DNA of 8,225 bases from an uncultured Veillonella sp. Lineage in GTDB: Bacteria > Bacillota_C > Negativicutes > Veillonellales > Veillonellaceae. Of this stretch, positions 1-5,957 are shown piece by piece. The notes under the pieces were generated by a model. That model searched no databases, was not told where the DNA came from, and was given only the letters and a program-made list of their open reading frames with translations. The stretch is from positions 1-8,225 of the forward strand of contig CAAFRK010000218.1 of assembly GCA_900765235.1 (NCBI GenBank), in the 5' to 3' direction. Every line of letters starts with the position of its first letter. Position 1 is the stretch's first letter. The position numbers and the translations under genes are program-made.

Positions 1-527
1 AGGTTACCTGTTGGTTCATCGGCCATGATGATGGCAGGATTATTTGCCAACGCACGAGCAATGGCCACACGTTGACGTTGACCGCCAGACAACTCAGATG
101 GCAAGTGATCCATACGTTCGCCAAGGCCAACGGAAGATAATAATGCAGCAGCTCGTTCATTACGCGATTTTTTATCCATCCCTGCATAAATCATAGGGAG
201 TGCTACATTTTCTAAGGCTGTTAATTTTGTTAATAAGTTGAAACTTTGGAATACAAAGCCTATTTGTTTATTTCGCACAAAGGCCAATTCATCATCGGAT
301 AAGGTAGCTACCTCATCGCCATTAAGGCGGTATGAACCTGTCGTTGGTCTGTCTAAACAGCCAAGAATGTTCATAAATGTAGACTTACCAGAACCAGAAG
401 GACCCATAATAGATACAAATTCGCCTTTATTGACCTGTAAATCAATACCATGTAAAACAGGCACCGATAATTTACCATTTACATAGGTCTTTGTAATCCC
501 TTGTATATCGATTACTGCTTGATTCAT
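1..527 (-). CDS. macB: MacB/LolD-type ABC transporter ATPase (partial, 3' end cut by window)
   Basis: The first 175 residues of an ABC ATPase are present. Walker A GPSGSGKS lies at about residues 42-49, the Q-loop glutamine near 94, the signature LSGGQ at 146-150, and Walker B with its catalytic Glu (MADEPTG) at 168-174, where the window ends. NILGCLDRPTTG after Walker A and the wording of the Q-loop region are typical of the MacB/YknY/LolD group, which acts on periplasmic or membrane substrates without classical import. The start is the ATG at 527, preceded by AGGTGA at good spacing. It begins 12 bases after the stop of the adaptor gene, so the two are co-transcribed and probably form one pump. 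The missing 3' part decides whether this is a stand-alone ATPase followed by a permease gene (YknY style) or a fused MacB with four membrane helices. The symbol is by family only. Confidence 0.9.
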   Translation of the reverse strand, partial: MNQAVIDIQGITKTYVNGKLSVPVLHGIDLQVNKGEFVSIMGPSGSGKSTFMNILGCLDRPTTGSYRLNGDEVATLSDDELAFVRNKQIGFVFQSFNLLTKLTALENVALPMIYAGMDKKSRNERAAALLSSVGLGERMDHLPSELSGGQRQRVAIARALANNPAIIMADEPTGN

Positions 528-539
528 ATTCACCTACTA

Positions 540-1622
540 TTAGAATGGTCCACGGCTATTATTCTTAGGTGCCGTTACATCACCGCTTACGATGATTTCA
601 TCACCTTCAGATAAACCTTTTAAAATTTGTACATTAGTATCCCCAGTTACACCTGTAGAAACAGCTGTACGTACTGGTTGACCATCTTTAATAACATATA
701 CGTATTCACCTTGCTTATCTGTACGCACAGCAGTAAGCGGTACTACCAATGTGTTTTTAATATCTTCACCAAAGATGGTTGCACGAGCCGTCATAGACGG
801 TAAGAAATTGTTAGAAATATTTTCAGGAATTTGAACTTTTACAGTATAGTACACAACACTGTTGCTTGTAGCACCCATGTTACCTTTTGTACCTTTTGCG
901 ATTTCAGATACGTAGCCTGTGAAAGTTTCACCTGGTTTAGAGTCTACAGTAAATTCTACTTTAGCACCTTGTTTGATACTACCAATATCGGTTTCATCTA
1001 CAGTTAAGTAAATTTCTAAGTCACTTAAATCTGCAATCGTAGCGATAATCATTTGTGTAGAAATACCAGTGCTGATAGTTTGACCAGCTTTCAATGGTGT
1101 GCCTATAACAGTGCCAGACATTGGTGCTGTAATTGTAGCATCGCTTAAATCTGCTGCTGCGCGGTCATACGTAGATTTTGCACGTTCATAAGATGTTACA
1201 GAATCATCATAGGTTTGTTGAGCAATAGCATTTTGGTCTGCTAATGCTTTATAACGATTCATATCAAGTTCTGCCTTAGCTAATGCAGCTCGTGCATCAT
1301 CTGCAGAGGCTTGTAATTGACGTGTATCAATATAAGCGATAACTTGTCCCTCTGTAACATGATCATTTTCTTTTACCAAAACTTTTTCAAGCTTACCAGC
1401 CACATTCGTAGAAACGTCTACATAATTGACAGGGTTAATAGTACCAGTTGCACTAATACTAGTTTTTACATCACCCTTTTCTACCTTACCAGTAGTATAT
1501 AAGTTTTGTGTTTGCTTAGAACCTTCGCTATGCATGTAGTAGTATGTACCACCACCAAGAACACAAAGAACAACAGCACCTGCAATAATGCGTTTACGAT
1601 GCTTTTGCAAAAATTCTTTCAT
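540..1622 (-). CDS. macA: MacA-like periplasmic adaptor (membrane fusion protein) of an ABC efflux pump
   Basis: This 360-residue protein has a short basic N-terminus and one membrane anchor at about residues 11-30. A lipoyl-like half follows (about 45-100), then an alpha-helical hairpin rich in Ala and charged residues (about 101-163). The second lipoyl half has ITAPMSGTV at about 164-172, followed by beta-barrel and membrane-proximal domains up to GLSEGDEIIVSG near the end. This is the usual order of the HlyD/MacA family. The adaptor would join the inner-membrane ABC transporter to an outer-membrane channel. The hairpin tip reads NRYKALADQNAIA, close to the R-x3-L-x6-S docking motif of AcrA/MacA, with Ala in place of Ser. 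The ATG at 1622 has AAGGAG six bases upstream. The gene has its own promoter (1698-1726) and precedes the ATPase by 12 bases. The substrate cannot be told from sequence: macrolide, peptide, lipid or other are all possible. Confidence 0.92.
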   Translation of the reverse strand: MKEFLQKHRKRIIAGAVVLCVLGGGTYYYMHSEGSKQTQNLYTTGKVEKGDVKTSISATGTINPVNYVDVSTNVAGKLEKVLVKENDHVTEGQVIAYIDTRQLQASADDARAALAKAELDMNRYKALADQNAIAQQTYDDSVTSYERAKSTYDRAAADLSDATITAPMSGTVIGTPLKAGQTISTGISTQMIIATIADLSDLEIYLTVDETDIGSIKQGAKVEFTVDSKPGETFTGYVSEIAKGTKGNMGATSNSVVYYTVKVQIPENISNNFLPSMTARATIFGEDIKNTLVVPLTAVRTDKQGEYVYVIKDGQPVRTAVSTGVTGDTNVQILKGLSEGDEIIVSGDVTAPKNNSRGPF

Positions 1623-1677
1623 TATAATCTCCTTATATTAAAATGAAGATATTGGCACAACATGTATCGTTCCTAAC

Positions 1678-1692
1678 AATACTATTAGTATT
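1678..1692. promoter_or_regulatory. 15-base palindrome at the macA transcription start, candidate operator
   Basis: AATACTA-T-TAGTATT is a perfect inverted repeat with 7-base arms around one central base. It lies directly downstream of the -10 element and covers the predicted transcription start of macA (about 1691). A repressor bound here would block initiation. That it is an operator is inference; the regulator is not encoded in the window. Confidence 0.45.
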
Positions 1693-1697
1693 TTTAA

Positions 1698-1726
1698 ATT
1701 ATACAGTACCAATTACTTTTATGCAA
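1698..1726 (-). promoter_or_regulatory. Sigma-70 type promoter of macA-macB
   Basis: On the minus strand, TTGCAT (1726-1721) is followed after exactly 17 bases by a perfect TATAAT (1703-1698). Transcription would start near 1691, giving a leader of about 70 bases before the ATG at 1622. The promoter lies in the gap after the pfkA terminator and is the best promoter in the window. Confidence 0.8.
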
Positions 1727-1732
1727 TATAAT

Positions 1733-1744
1733 TTCATTAATGAA
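1733..1744. promoter_or_regulatory. 12-base perfect palindrome just upstream of the macA -35
   Basis: TTCATTAATGAA is a perfect 12-base palindrome ending seven bases upstream of the -35 hexamer, where an activator or a second repressor dimer could bind. The role is inferred from position only. AT-rich palindromes of this size can arise by chance. Confidence 0.3.
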
Positions 1745-1755
1745 TAATTGATGAT

Positions 1756-1782
1756 AAAAGAAAATGACCCTTGCGGGTCATT
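1756..1782 (-). terminator. Intrinsic terminator after pfkA
   Basis: On the minus strand AATGACCC and GGGTCATT pair in an 8-base stem closed by a GCAA (GNRA-type) tetraloop, followed by TTCTTTT. It starts seven bases after the pfkA stop codon. The other strand has ATATTTTT after the same hairpin, so it may work in both directions. Confidence 0.88.
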
Positions 1783-1788
1783 ATATTT

Positions 1789-2754
1789 TTAACTGCTTAA
1801 AATGGATAATAATGTATAATCCTTTTCATTAATAGGAAATAAAAGACTTTCAGCCTCTTGATAGGAAATAGCACGAATGTGACCATCAATATATCCAATT
1901 AGTCGATTATCTGTACCATTCATCAATAACTCAATACAAGTTTCACTCATACGTGCCGCTAAAATAGCATCGAATGCAGAAGGACCGCCACCGCGTTGTA
2001 AATATCCTAATACAGTCAAACTTGGATCAAATTCCGTATGCTCCTTAATGAAGGATTTTACTTCTCCACTATTATATGCACCTTCAGCAACGAGTATCAC
2101 ACTATATTCTTTACCCCGAATCTGTGTTTCCTTTAAATGACGACAGACCTCATGTAAAGGCATAGGATTTTCAGGAACGAGTACAATTTCAGCACCACAG
2201 GCAAGGCCAGCTTTAAGTGCAATATGACCTGCTTTACGACCCATTACCTCTACAATGGCTACCCGTTCATGGGAATTAGATGTATCACGAATTCTTCCAA
2301 CCGCATCAACTACAGTATTGAGCGCCGTATCAAAGCCTATCGTATATTGAGTGCCGCCCATATCATTATCTATAGTACAGGGAATCGTCATGGTAGACAT
2401 ACCAAGCTTAGCTAAACTCGTAGCGCCTCGCATAGAACCATCGCCACCGATAACAATGAGGTGGTCAATGCTATAGGCTTTCAAAATATCGTAAGCTTTA
2501 CGCTGAACATCTTCATTTTGAAACTCAGGAAAACGAGCTGTTTTTAGCATGGTACCGCCTTGAGTAATAATGCCACCTACAGAACGGTTTGCTAAAGGAA
2601 CAAATTGTTCTTCCATAATACCTAAATAGCCACGTTCAATACCGAAAACTTCAAAGCCTTCATGAATAGCTTTTCTAGTTAGCGCTCTTATGGCGGCGTT
2701 CATTCCAGGTGCGTCTCCGCCGCTTGTTAGTATTGCGATTCTTCTCATATCCAT
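1789..2754 (-). CDS. pfkA: 6-phosphofructokinase (ATP-dependent type)
   Basis: This 321-residue protein, close to the usual 319-320 of bacterial PfkA, phosphorylates fructose 6-phosphate to the 1,6-bisphosphate. The N-terminal ATP loop SGGDAPGMNAAIR is at 11-23. GGTMLKTARFPEF is at 66-78, GGDGS at 103-107, the catalytic TIDND at 127-131, SHERVAIVEVMGR at 161-173 and QRGGG at 253-257. Gly in GGDGS favours ATP over pyrophosphate as donor. Both Arg of the effector-site helix (R23, R27) are kept. Two positions are unusual: Cys instead of Gly in PCTIDND, and Tyr251 where E. coli has His249 (LGYLQRGG). I chose the ATG at 2754, with AAGGGGG just upstream; the ATG at 2748 is the alternative. A reading frame open to 2847 adds 31 residues unlike any PfkA. 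The start lies inside the 3' end of the kinase gene upstream (80-base overlap), suggesting translational coupling. Confidence 0.93.
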   Translation of the reverse strand: MDMRRIAILTSGGDAPGMNAAIRALTRKAIHEGFEVFGIERGYLGIMEEQFVPLANRSVGGIITQGGTMLKTARFPEFQNEDVQRKAYDILKAYSIDHLIVIGGDGSMRGATSLAKLGMSTMTIPCTIDNDMGGTQYTIGFDTALNTVVDAVGRIRDTSNSHERVAIVEVMGRKAGHIALKAGLACGAEIVLVPENPMPLHEVCRHLKETQIRGKEYSVILVAEGAYNSGEVKSFIKEHTEFDPSLTVLGYLQRGGGPSAFDAILAARMSETCIELLMNGTDNRLIGYIDGHIRAISYQEAESLLFPINEKDYTLLSILSS

Positions 2755-3589
2755 TACCCCCTTGTGGTGTACGTTGTTTGGATATAGTTTCTGTCTTATG
2801 TCCTGTAATTGCTTGATTAGATTTCTTATGTTTGCGACGTTTATCATTACCCGCTCTATAAGATGCCACCTTATCAGAAAGTTCTTTTTTCAAGACTATC
2901 TGCTTGGTTTCCGTATCATTAGAAATCCTTTTATTAAAGTGTTGTGTTTTAGATAATTCATGATTATCAAATTTGTTTCTTAGAGAATTATTAAATTGTG
3001 ATTCTTGAGATGACTGTTTACCATCTCTATTTTCCGTATCATTGGGTTGACGTCTTGCTTTAAATTGAACACCTGAGGTAACTAACTCATCCTCAATACG
3101 TTGCATAAAATCATAGGTCCGACCATTTGTTGTATCTAGTACAAAATCACACTGCTTATACACCGGTTTCCAGGATTGTATCATAGCATGTACAAAGGCA
3201 TGAACATTGTTATAATCCATGGTTGGCCGTTTCCCAATACGGCGATTCACACGACTGACAATGCGAAATTGTGCAGCGCGGATACCAATGATATAAGAAT
3301 ATTTCTTCAATACCTTTAATGTGCGATGTTCAATGGGAAAATTACCACCTACGGAGATGACTGCTTCGTGATATAAGCAAACCTTTTTCAGTACATCCAT
3401 TTCTGCACGGCGGAATGCTTTTTCCCCAATTTTCTTGAATATTTCAGCAATAGGCAACCCAAAACGACCTTCTAATACGCGATCGGTATCTACAAATTGC
3501 CACCCCTTGCGTTCCGCAAGATTACGACCGAAATGGCTTTTGCCACTCCCCATAGAACCGATGAGCATAATATTTCGTTTTATTATCAT
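2675..3589 (-). CDS. aroK: Shikimate-kinase-like P-loop kinase with long basic C-terminal tail
   Basis: Residues 1-170 follow the shikimate kinase (AroK/AroL) plan. Walker A GSMGSGKS is at 11-18 and DTDRVLEGRFGLPIAEIF at 34-51 fits the substrate Asp region. GEKAFRRAE (55-63) keeps the substrate Arg, VISVGGNF is at 78-84, the lid has KRPT near 120-123, and YKQCDFVLDTT is at 144-154. Known AroK would add phosphate to shikimate C3. Two substrate-contact positions look changed: the usual GGG triad is GGN, and the Arg expected a few residues before the Tyr (R-x-P-x-Y) is Trp140. Residues 175-304 form a hydrophilic Lys/Arg/Asn-rich, probably disordered tail not normal for the family, and its end overlaps pfkA by 80 bases. 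The start ATG at 3589 has AAGGGG about ten bases upstream. The real substrate is uncertain; the aroK symbol is by family only. Confidence 0.75.
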   Translation of the reverse strand: MIIKRNIMLIGSMGSGKSHFGRNLAERKGWQFVDTDRVLEGRFGLPIAEIFKKIGEKAFRRAEMDVLKKVCLYHEAVISVGGNFPIEHRTLKVLKKYSYIIGIRAAQFRIVSRVNRRIGKRPTMDYNNVHAFVHAMIQSWKPVYKQCDFVLDTTNGRTYDFMQRIEDELVTSGVQFKARRQPNDTENRDGKQSSQESQFNNSLRNKFDNHELSKTQHFNKRISNDTETKQIVLKKELSDKVASYRAGNDKRRKHKKSNQAITGHKTETISKQRTPQGGNGYEKNRNTNKRRRRTWNERRHKSAN

Positions 3590-3622
3590 CTGTTATGTGC
3601 CCCTTATTATTTCATATCCTTC

Positions 3623-3650
3623 ATTGTACTATAAAATGCAATAAAAACAA
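3623..3650 (-). promoter_or_regulatory. Probable promoter of the kinase-pfkA operon
   Basis: Minus-strand TTGTTT (3650-3645), 16 bases, then TACAAT (3628-3623), about 34 bases before the kinase start codon. The -10 matches consensus at five of six positions; the -35 keeps only TTG. The -35 lies within the T-run of the pil operon terminator. Confidence 0.45.
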
Positions 3651-3685
3651 AGACAGACTATAGGATAACAATCTATAATCTGTCT
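3641..3685 (-). terminator. Strong intrinsic terminator of the pil operon
   Basis: On the minus strand AGACAGATTATAG and CTATAGTCTGTCT pair over 13 bases with a single G-U pair and a 9-base loop, followed by TTGTTTTTATTG. It lies about 30 bases after the pilO stop and marks the end of the pilus transcript. Confidence 0.9.
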
Positions 3686-3714
3686 CTATTAATATTACTA
3701 TAAAAGAATATATA

Positions 3715-4233
3715 TTAAGATCTCATAGTCGGTTTTACTGCACAATGTACATACACAACATTGCCTTTTCGTTCTATGTCCTCTATTTCTATACGGCGTG
3801 AAGGGTCTTTTGCTTCAACAGTATTAACCCAGTTGATAAGACGTTCTGTACTTCCTAATAAATTTAATTCTAAAACACCTTCATGCTCATCAGTACTAAC
3901 AATCATTAATGGTTCTCCTTGCAAAGACTCAAAAATACTAGTATTAGAACTCGTGTTCGATAGCTTGTTTTCTGTAAAAGACGCTATTAATTTCGCTTCC
4001 TTAGATGCGATATAATCTGACTCAGCCTGCATTTGGATAACATAGTTTTCTTGTCGTTCTTTCAAATGAGTCGCTTTGTGATTTAAGTTAATATACCCAT
4101 ATAGTGAAATACTAATGATGATACCCCACACTAGTATGATCATTACTATCTTCTCTACTGGATGTGTTGTGCTCTCCTTTAGATCCTTCCATATGGAATG
4201 TATATATACCTTGATCTGCTTTAACTGTTCCAT
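3715..4233 (-). CDS. pilO: PilO/GspM-like alignment protein of the type IV pilus
   Basis: This 172-residue protein has a cytoplasmic N-terminus of about 27 residues and one membrane helix (about 28-48, IVMIILVWGIIISISLYGYI). A charged, helix-prone stretch follows (about 50-80), then a small C-terminal alpha/beta domain with LNLLGSTERLINWVNTVE near its middle. This is the layout of PilO and GspM, which pair with PilN/GspL in the inner membrane. Sequence likeness is weak, as is normal for the family; the call rests mainly on topology and on its place after pilM and pilN. The ATG at 4233 is chosen, though its SD is weak. A TTG at 4248 with AAAGG four bases upstream is an alternative. Either start overlaps the end of pilN by more than 120 bases. 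The stop is followed by the operon terminator, so this is the last gene of the cluster. Confidence 0.72.
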   Translation of the reverse strand: MEQLKQIKVYIHSIWKDLKESTTHPVEKIVMIILVWGIIISISLYGYINLNHKATHLKERQENYVIQMQAESDYIASKEAKLIASFTENKLSNTSSNTSIFESLQGEPLMIVSTDEHEGVLELNLLGSTERLINWVNTVEAKDPSRRIEIEDIERKGNVVYVHCAVKPTMRS

Positions 4234-4702
4234 GACAATCCATTCCAATTAACCTTTGTTGAAGACTAGCTATAAATTTACGGCATGCTTCATCACTATG
4301 GCCTATACCATCTACACTAATATGTTCATCCTTTATGTTAAGGTGTTGTAAACTAATTCCTTGCTCCATAGCTAAATCAAGGACATATAAAACGATAGTA
4401 TTTTGAAAAATAGGTTTTTTATTTTTCCCCGAACTATTCTTAAGTATTTTATTTTTAACTGATGCTATATCCTCATACTGTTTTTCAATTGACTGATACT
4501 GCGGATTTTCCAATAGCGTCAATAGTTCTGCCTTTTCAGTCTTATATTGTTCATAGTTCGACAAGCAACAACCAATTGCTATTAATCCTACTATTCCGTA
4601 TATAATACTCATACCATATAGATAATAACGATATTTATGCCATAAACTATGCCAACGTAACGATCGAGGCATTAGATTAATATATCTACCATCCCAAGCC
4701 AA
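4112..4702 (-). CDS. pilN: PilN-like inner-membrane protein of the type IV pilus
   Basis: The 196-residue protein starts with a short cytoplasmic segment carrying YINLMPR (7-13), the INLLP-type motif by which PilN binds PilM. One membrane helix follows at about 27-48, then a coiled-coil-like part (about 50-90) and a ferredoxin-like periplasmic domain ending near YTFHMEG (167-173). After that a 23-residue hydrophilic tail (Ser, Asp, His rich) is encoded in the region that also encodes the PilO N-terminus. The start is uncertain. TTG at 4702 puts INLMP near the N-terminus as usual and has AAGGGGG upstream at long spacing; TTG at 4732 would add ten residues with poorer SD. The start overlaps the end of pilM by 17 bases, so translation is probably coupled. 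It would anchor PilM and pair with PilO. Confidence 0.8.
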   Translation of the reverse strand: MAWDGRYINLMPRSLRWHSLWHKYRYYLYGMSIIYGIVGLIAIGCCLSNYEQYKTEKAELLTLLENPQYQSIEKQYEDIASVKNKILKNSSGKNKKPIFQNTIVLYVLDLAMEQGISLQHLNIKDEHISVDGIGHSDEACRKFIASLQQRLIGMDCHGTVKADQGIYTFHMEGSKGEHNTSSREDSNDHTSVGYHH

Positions 4703-5540
4703 TCCATTTAAGCCCCCTTGCGGCCATACCAATGGCCATATCCCAATCTAATTGTCCTTGTTTACATCGATTACGACCACGTCCTAAGAATAATAAAGGA
4801 ATATACTCTGTTTCTCCATATATAGAGATAATAGCTTCCATATCCTTCTGTTCTTCTTCGGTTAATCGGTCTAATCCGTACAGCTTAATCCCTTGTATTT
4901 CATCTACACCAAATTCTTGCAGTCTAGCTTCTAGCACCTCCATAGCTTCTGATACATCACTGCTACTAATAGGAACAATCCGTTCTTGAATACATATATC
5001 ATTCCACCATAGCCATAAATGTAGATTATCCTTTTCTACAACACCGGTCACGGTACCACTACGCCGCATCAAGCTGTAACAAATAGGAATAGGCCAGAAA
5101 TCGATTACATCCACCGGTGCATAGGTATCGCGTATACCTTGTTTTAAAAGTTCTAATGAATGACGCTCTACAGCAACCATAAACATATGGTAATTATGTC
5201 TTGGATATTCTCGACGACATGCGTCCATTTGGAAACTGTCGCCATCAAAGGTAAAGTAATCCTCTACATTCCATTTGATGAACTCTTTCATATCAAAATC
5301 GTGAGGATCATAAGGCGCTACATGCATTTGTGTATCAATATTGGCTACCATGCTGTAAGCTCCATCATCTAAATCATACATTTCTATAAATTTTCTAACA
5401 TCCTCATCTATAGATGCACTGCGTTTCATTTCTAGTGCATCGGTAATGACCATCGTTTTATTTTCTACATGAGCTGTTACACATACAATACGTTCATCTG
5501 TAATACATACACCAGTATGTATTTTCTTTTTCCGTTTCAT
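4686..5540 (-). CDS. pilM: PilM-like cytoplasmic protein of the type IV pilus (divergent actin fold)
   Basis: The 284-residue protein has no membrane helix. Several segments match the PilM plan. These are FIKWNVEDYFTFDGDSFQMD (87-106), like the block before the first core strand; MFMVAVERHSLELLKQGI (119-136); VDVIDFWPIPICYSLMR (143-159); and the C-terminal WDMAIGMAARGL (266-277), which resembles the AIGLALRG ending of PilM. The family has an actin/FtsA-like fold and binds the PilN N-terminus under the inner membrane. It is shorter than typical PilM (about 350), and both nucleotide-phosphate loops look lost: the DIG of strand 1 reads CIT (12-14), and the second DxG-type loop reads VEKD (168-171). 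The ATG at 5540 has GAGGTGA closely upstream and begins nine bases after the PilX-like gene. Confidence 0.8.
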   Translation of the reverse strand: MKRKKKIHTGVCITDERIVCVTAHVENKTMVITDALEMKRSASIDEDVRKFIEMYDLDDGAYSMVANIDTQMHVAPYDPHDFDMKEFIKWNVEDYFTFDGDSFQMDACRREYPRHNYHMFMVAVERHSLELLKQGIRDTYAPVDVIDFWPIPICYSLMRRSGTVTGVVEKDNLHLWLWWNDICIQERIVPISSSDVSEAMEVLEARLQEFGVDEIQGIKLYGLDRLTEEEQKDMEAIISIYGETEYIPLLFLGRGRNRCKQGQLDWDMAIGMAARGLKWIGLGW

Positions 5541-5549
5541 AGATTCACC

Positions 5550-5957
5550 TCAATATGGTTTTATCTTCATAACATGCATAGTATGATCTGTATCTACTGT
5601 CACATACATATGTACACGACTTACTATTTCCTGATGTTTCAATTTTCCATAACTCATAACGTGACGAGGATTGTCACGGGATGGATCGGCCTCAATGGTA
5701 ATTTCTACATCCGCATCATCAGCTACAATTAGCTTTTCCTGAAAATCCCATGTATTACCAGCCTTACAGTAGCCTACAAACCAATGTGCTCCACTTTGCG
5801 CTGCATAATGAGCCTCTTCTAAATGCAATTCATCTACTGCATTACTTTCACAAATTTGACCAATACGCAGTCCCATAAAGGCCAATACTAATAGAAAGGA
5901 CATTGTAAATATGGCTACATATGTAATAAACCCAGCATTATGGGCTCCCATGTTCAT
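5550..5957 (-). CDS. PilX/GspK-like minor prepilin
   Basis: The 135-residue protein opens MNMGAHNAG followed by FITYVAIFTMSFLLVLAFMG, a class III signal in which PilD would cut after Gly9. Residue +5 of the mature protein is Val, not Glu; GspK/PilX-type tip pilins often lack Glu5. The helix continues into EEAHYAAQSGAHWFVGY, the AAxxGA-type pattern seen in PilX and GspK N-termini. A pair of Cys residues (GQICES and GYCKAG) could form a disulfide after export. The ATG at 5957 is chosen because GAGGA lies eight bases upstream and gives a normal short leader. An in-frame ATG at 5990 would give a 22-residue leader with no good SD. It overlaps the gene before it by 20 bases. Confidence 0.78.
   Translation of the reverse strand: MNMGAHNAGFITYVAIFTMSFLLVLAFMGLRIGQICESNAVDELHLEEAHYAAQSGAHWFVGYCKAGNTWDFQEKLIVADDADVEITIEADPSRDNPRHVMSYGKLKHQEIVSRVHMYVTVDTDHTMHVMKIKPY

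Noticed and set aside
238..486. Plus-strand open frame of 82 codons opposite the ABC ATPase
   Set aside because: It is antisense to the Walker A and Q-loop coding region, has no SD and no recognisable domain.
1650..1672. Second dyad GGAAC...GTGCC in the macA leader
   Set aside because: Only about 12 of 20 positions are symmetric, not convincing beside the perfect palindromes nearby.
2755..2847. N-terminal extension of PfkA to 2847
   Set aside because: The extra 31 residues are unlike any PfkA, and a strong AAGGGGG lies just before the ATG at 2754.
2690..2956. Plus-strand open frame of 88 codons opposite the kinase tail, somewhat hydrophobic
   Set aside because: The hydrophobicity is the expected complement of Lys/Arg/Asn codons on the other strand. 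No start signal was seen.
5469..5732. Plus-strand open frame of 87 codons across the pilX-like/pilM junction
   Set aside because: Its composition (Tyr, Ile, His, Met rich) is that of an antisense shadow; it has no SD, and both strands' real genes explain the DNA.
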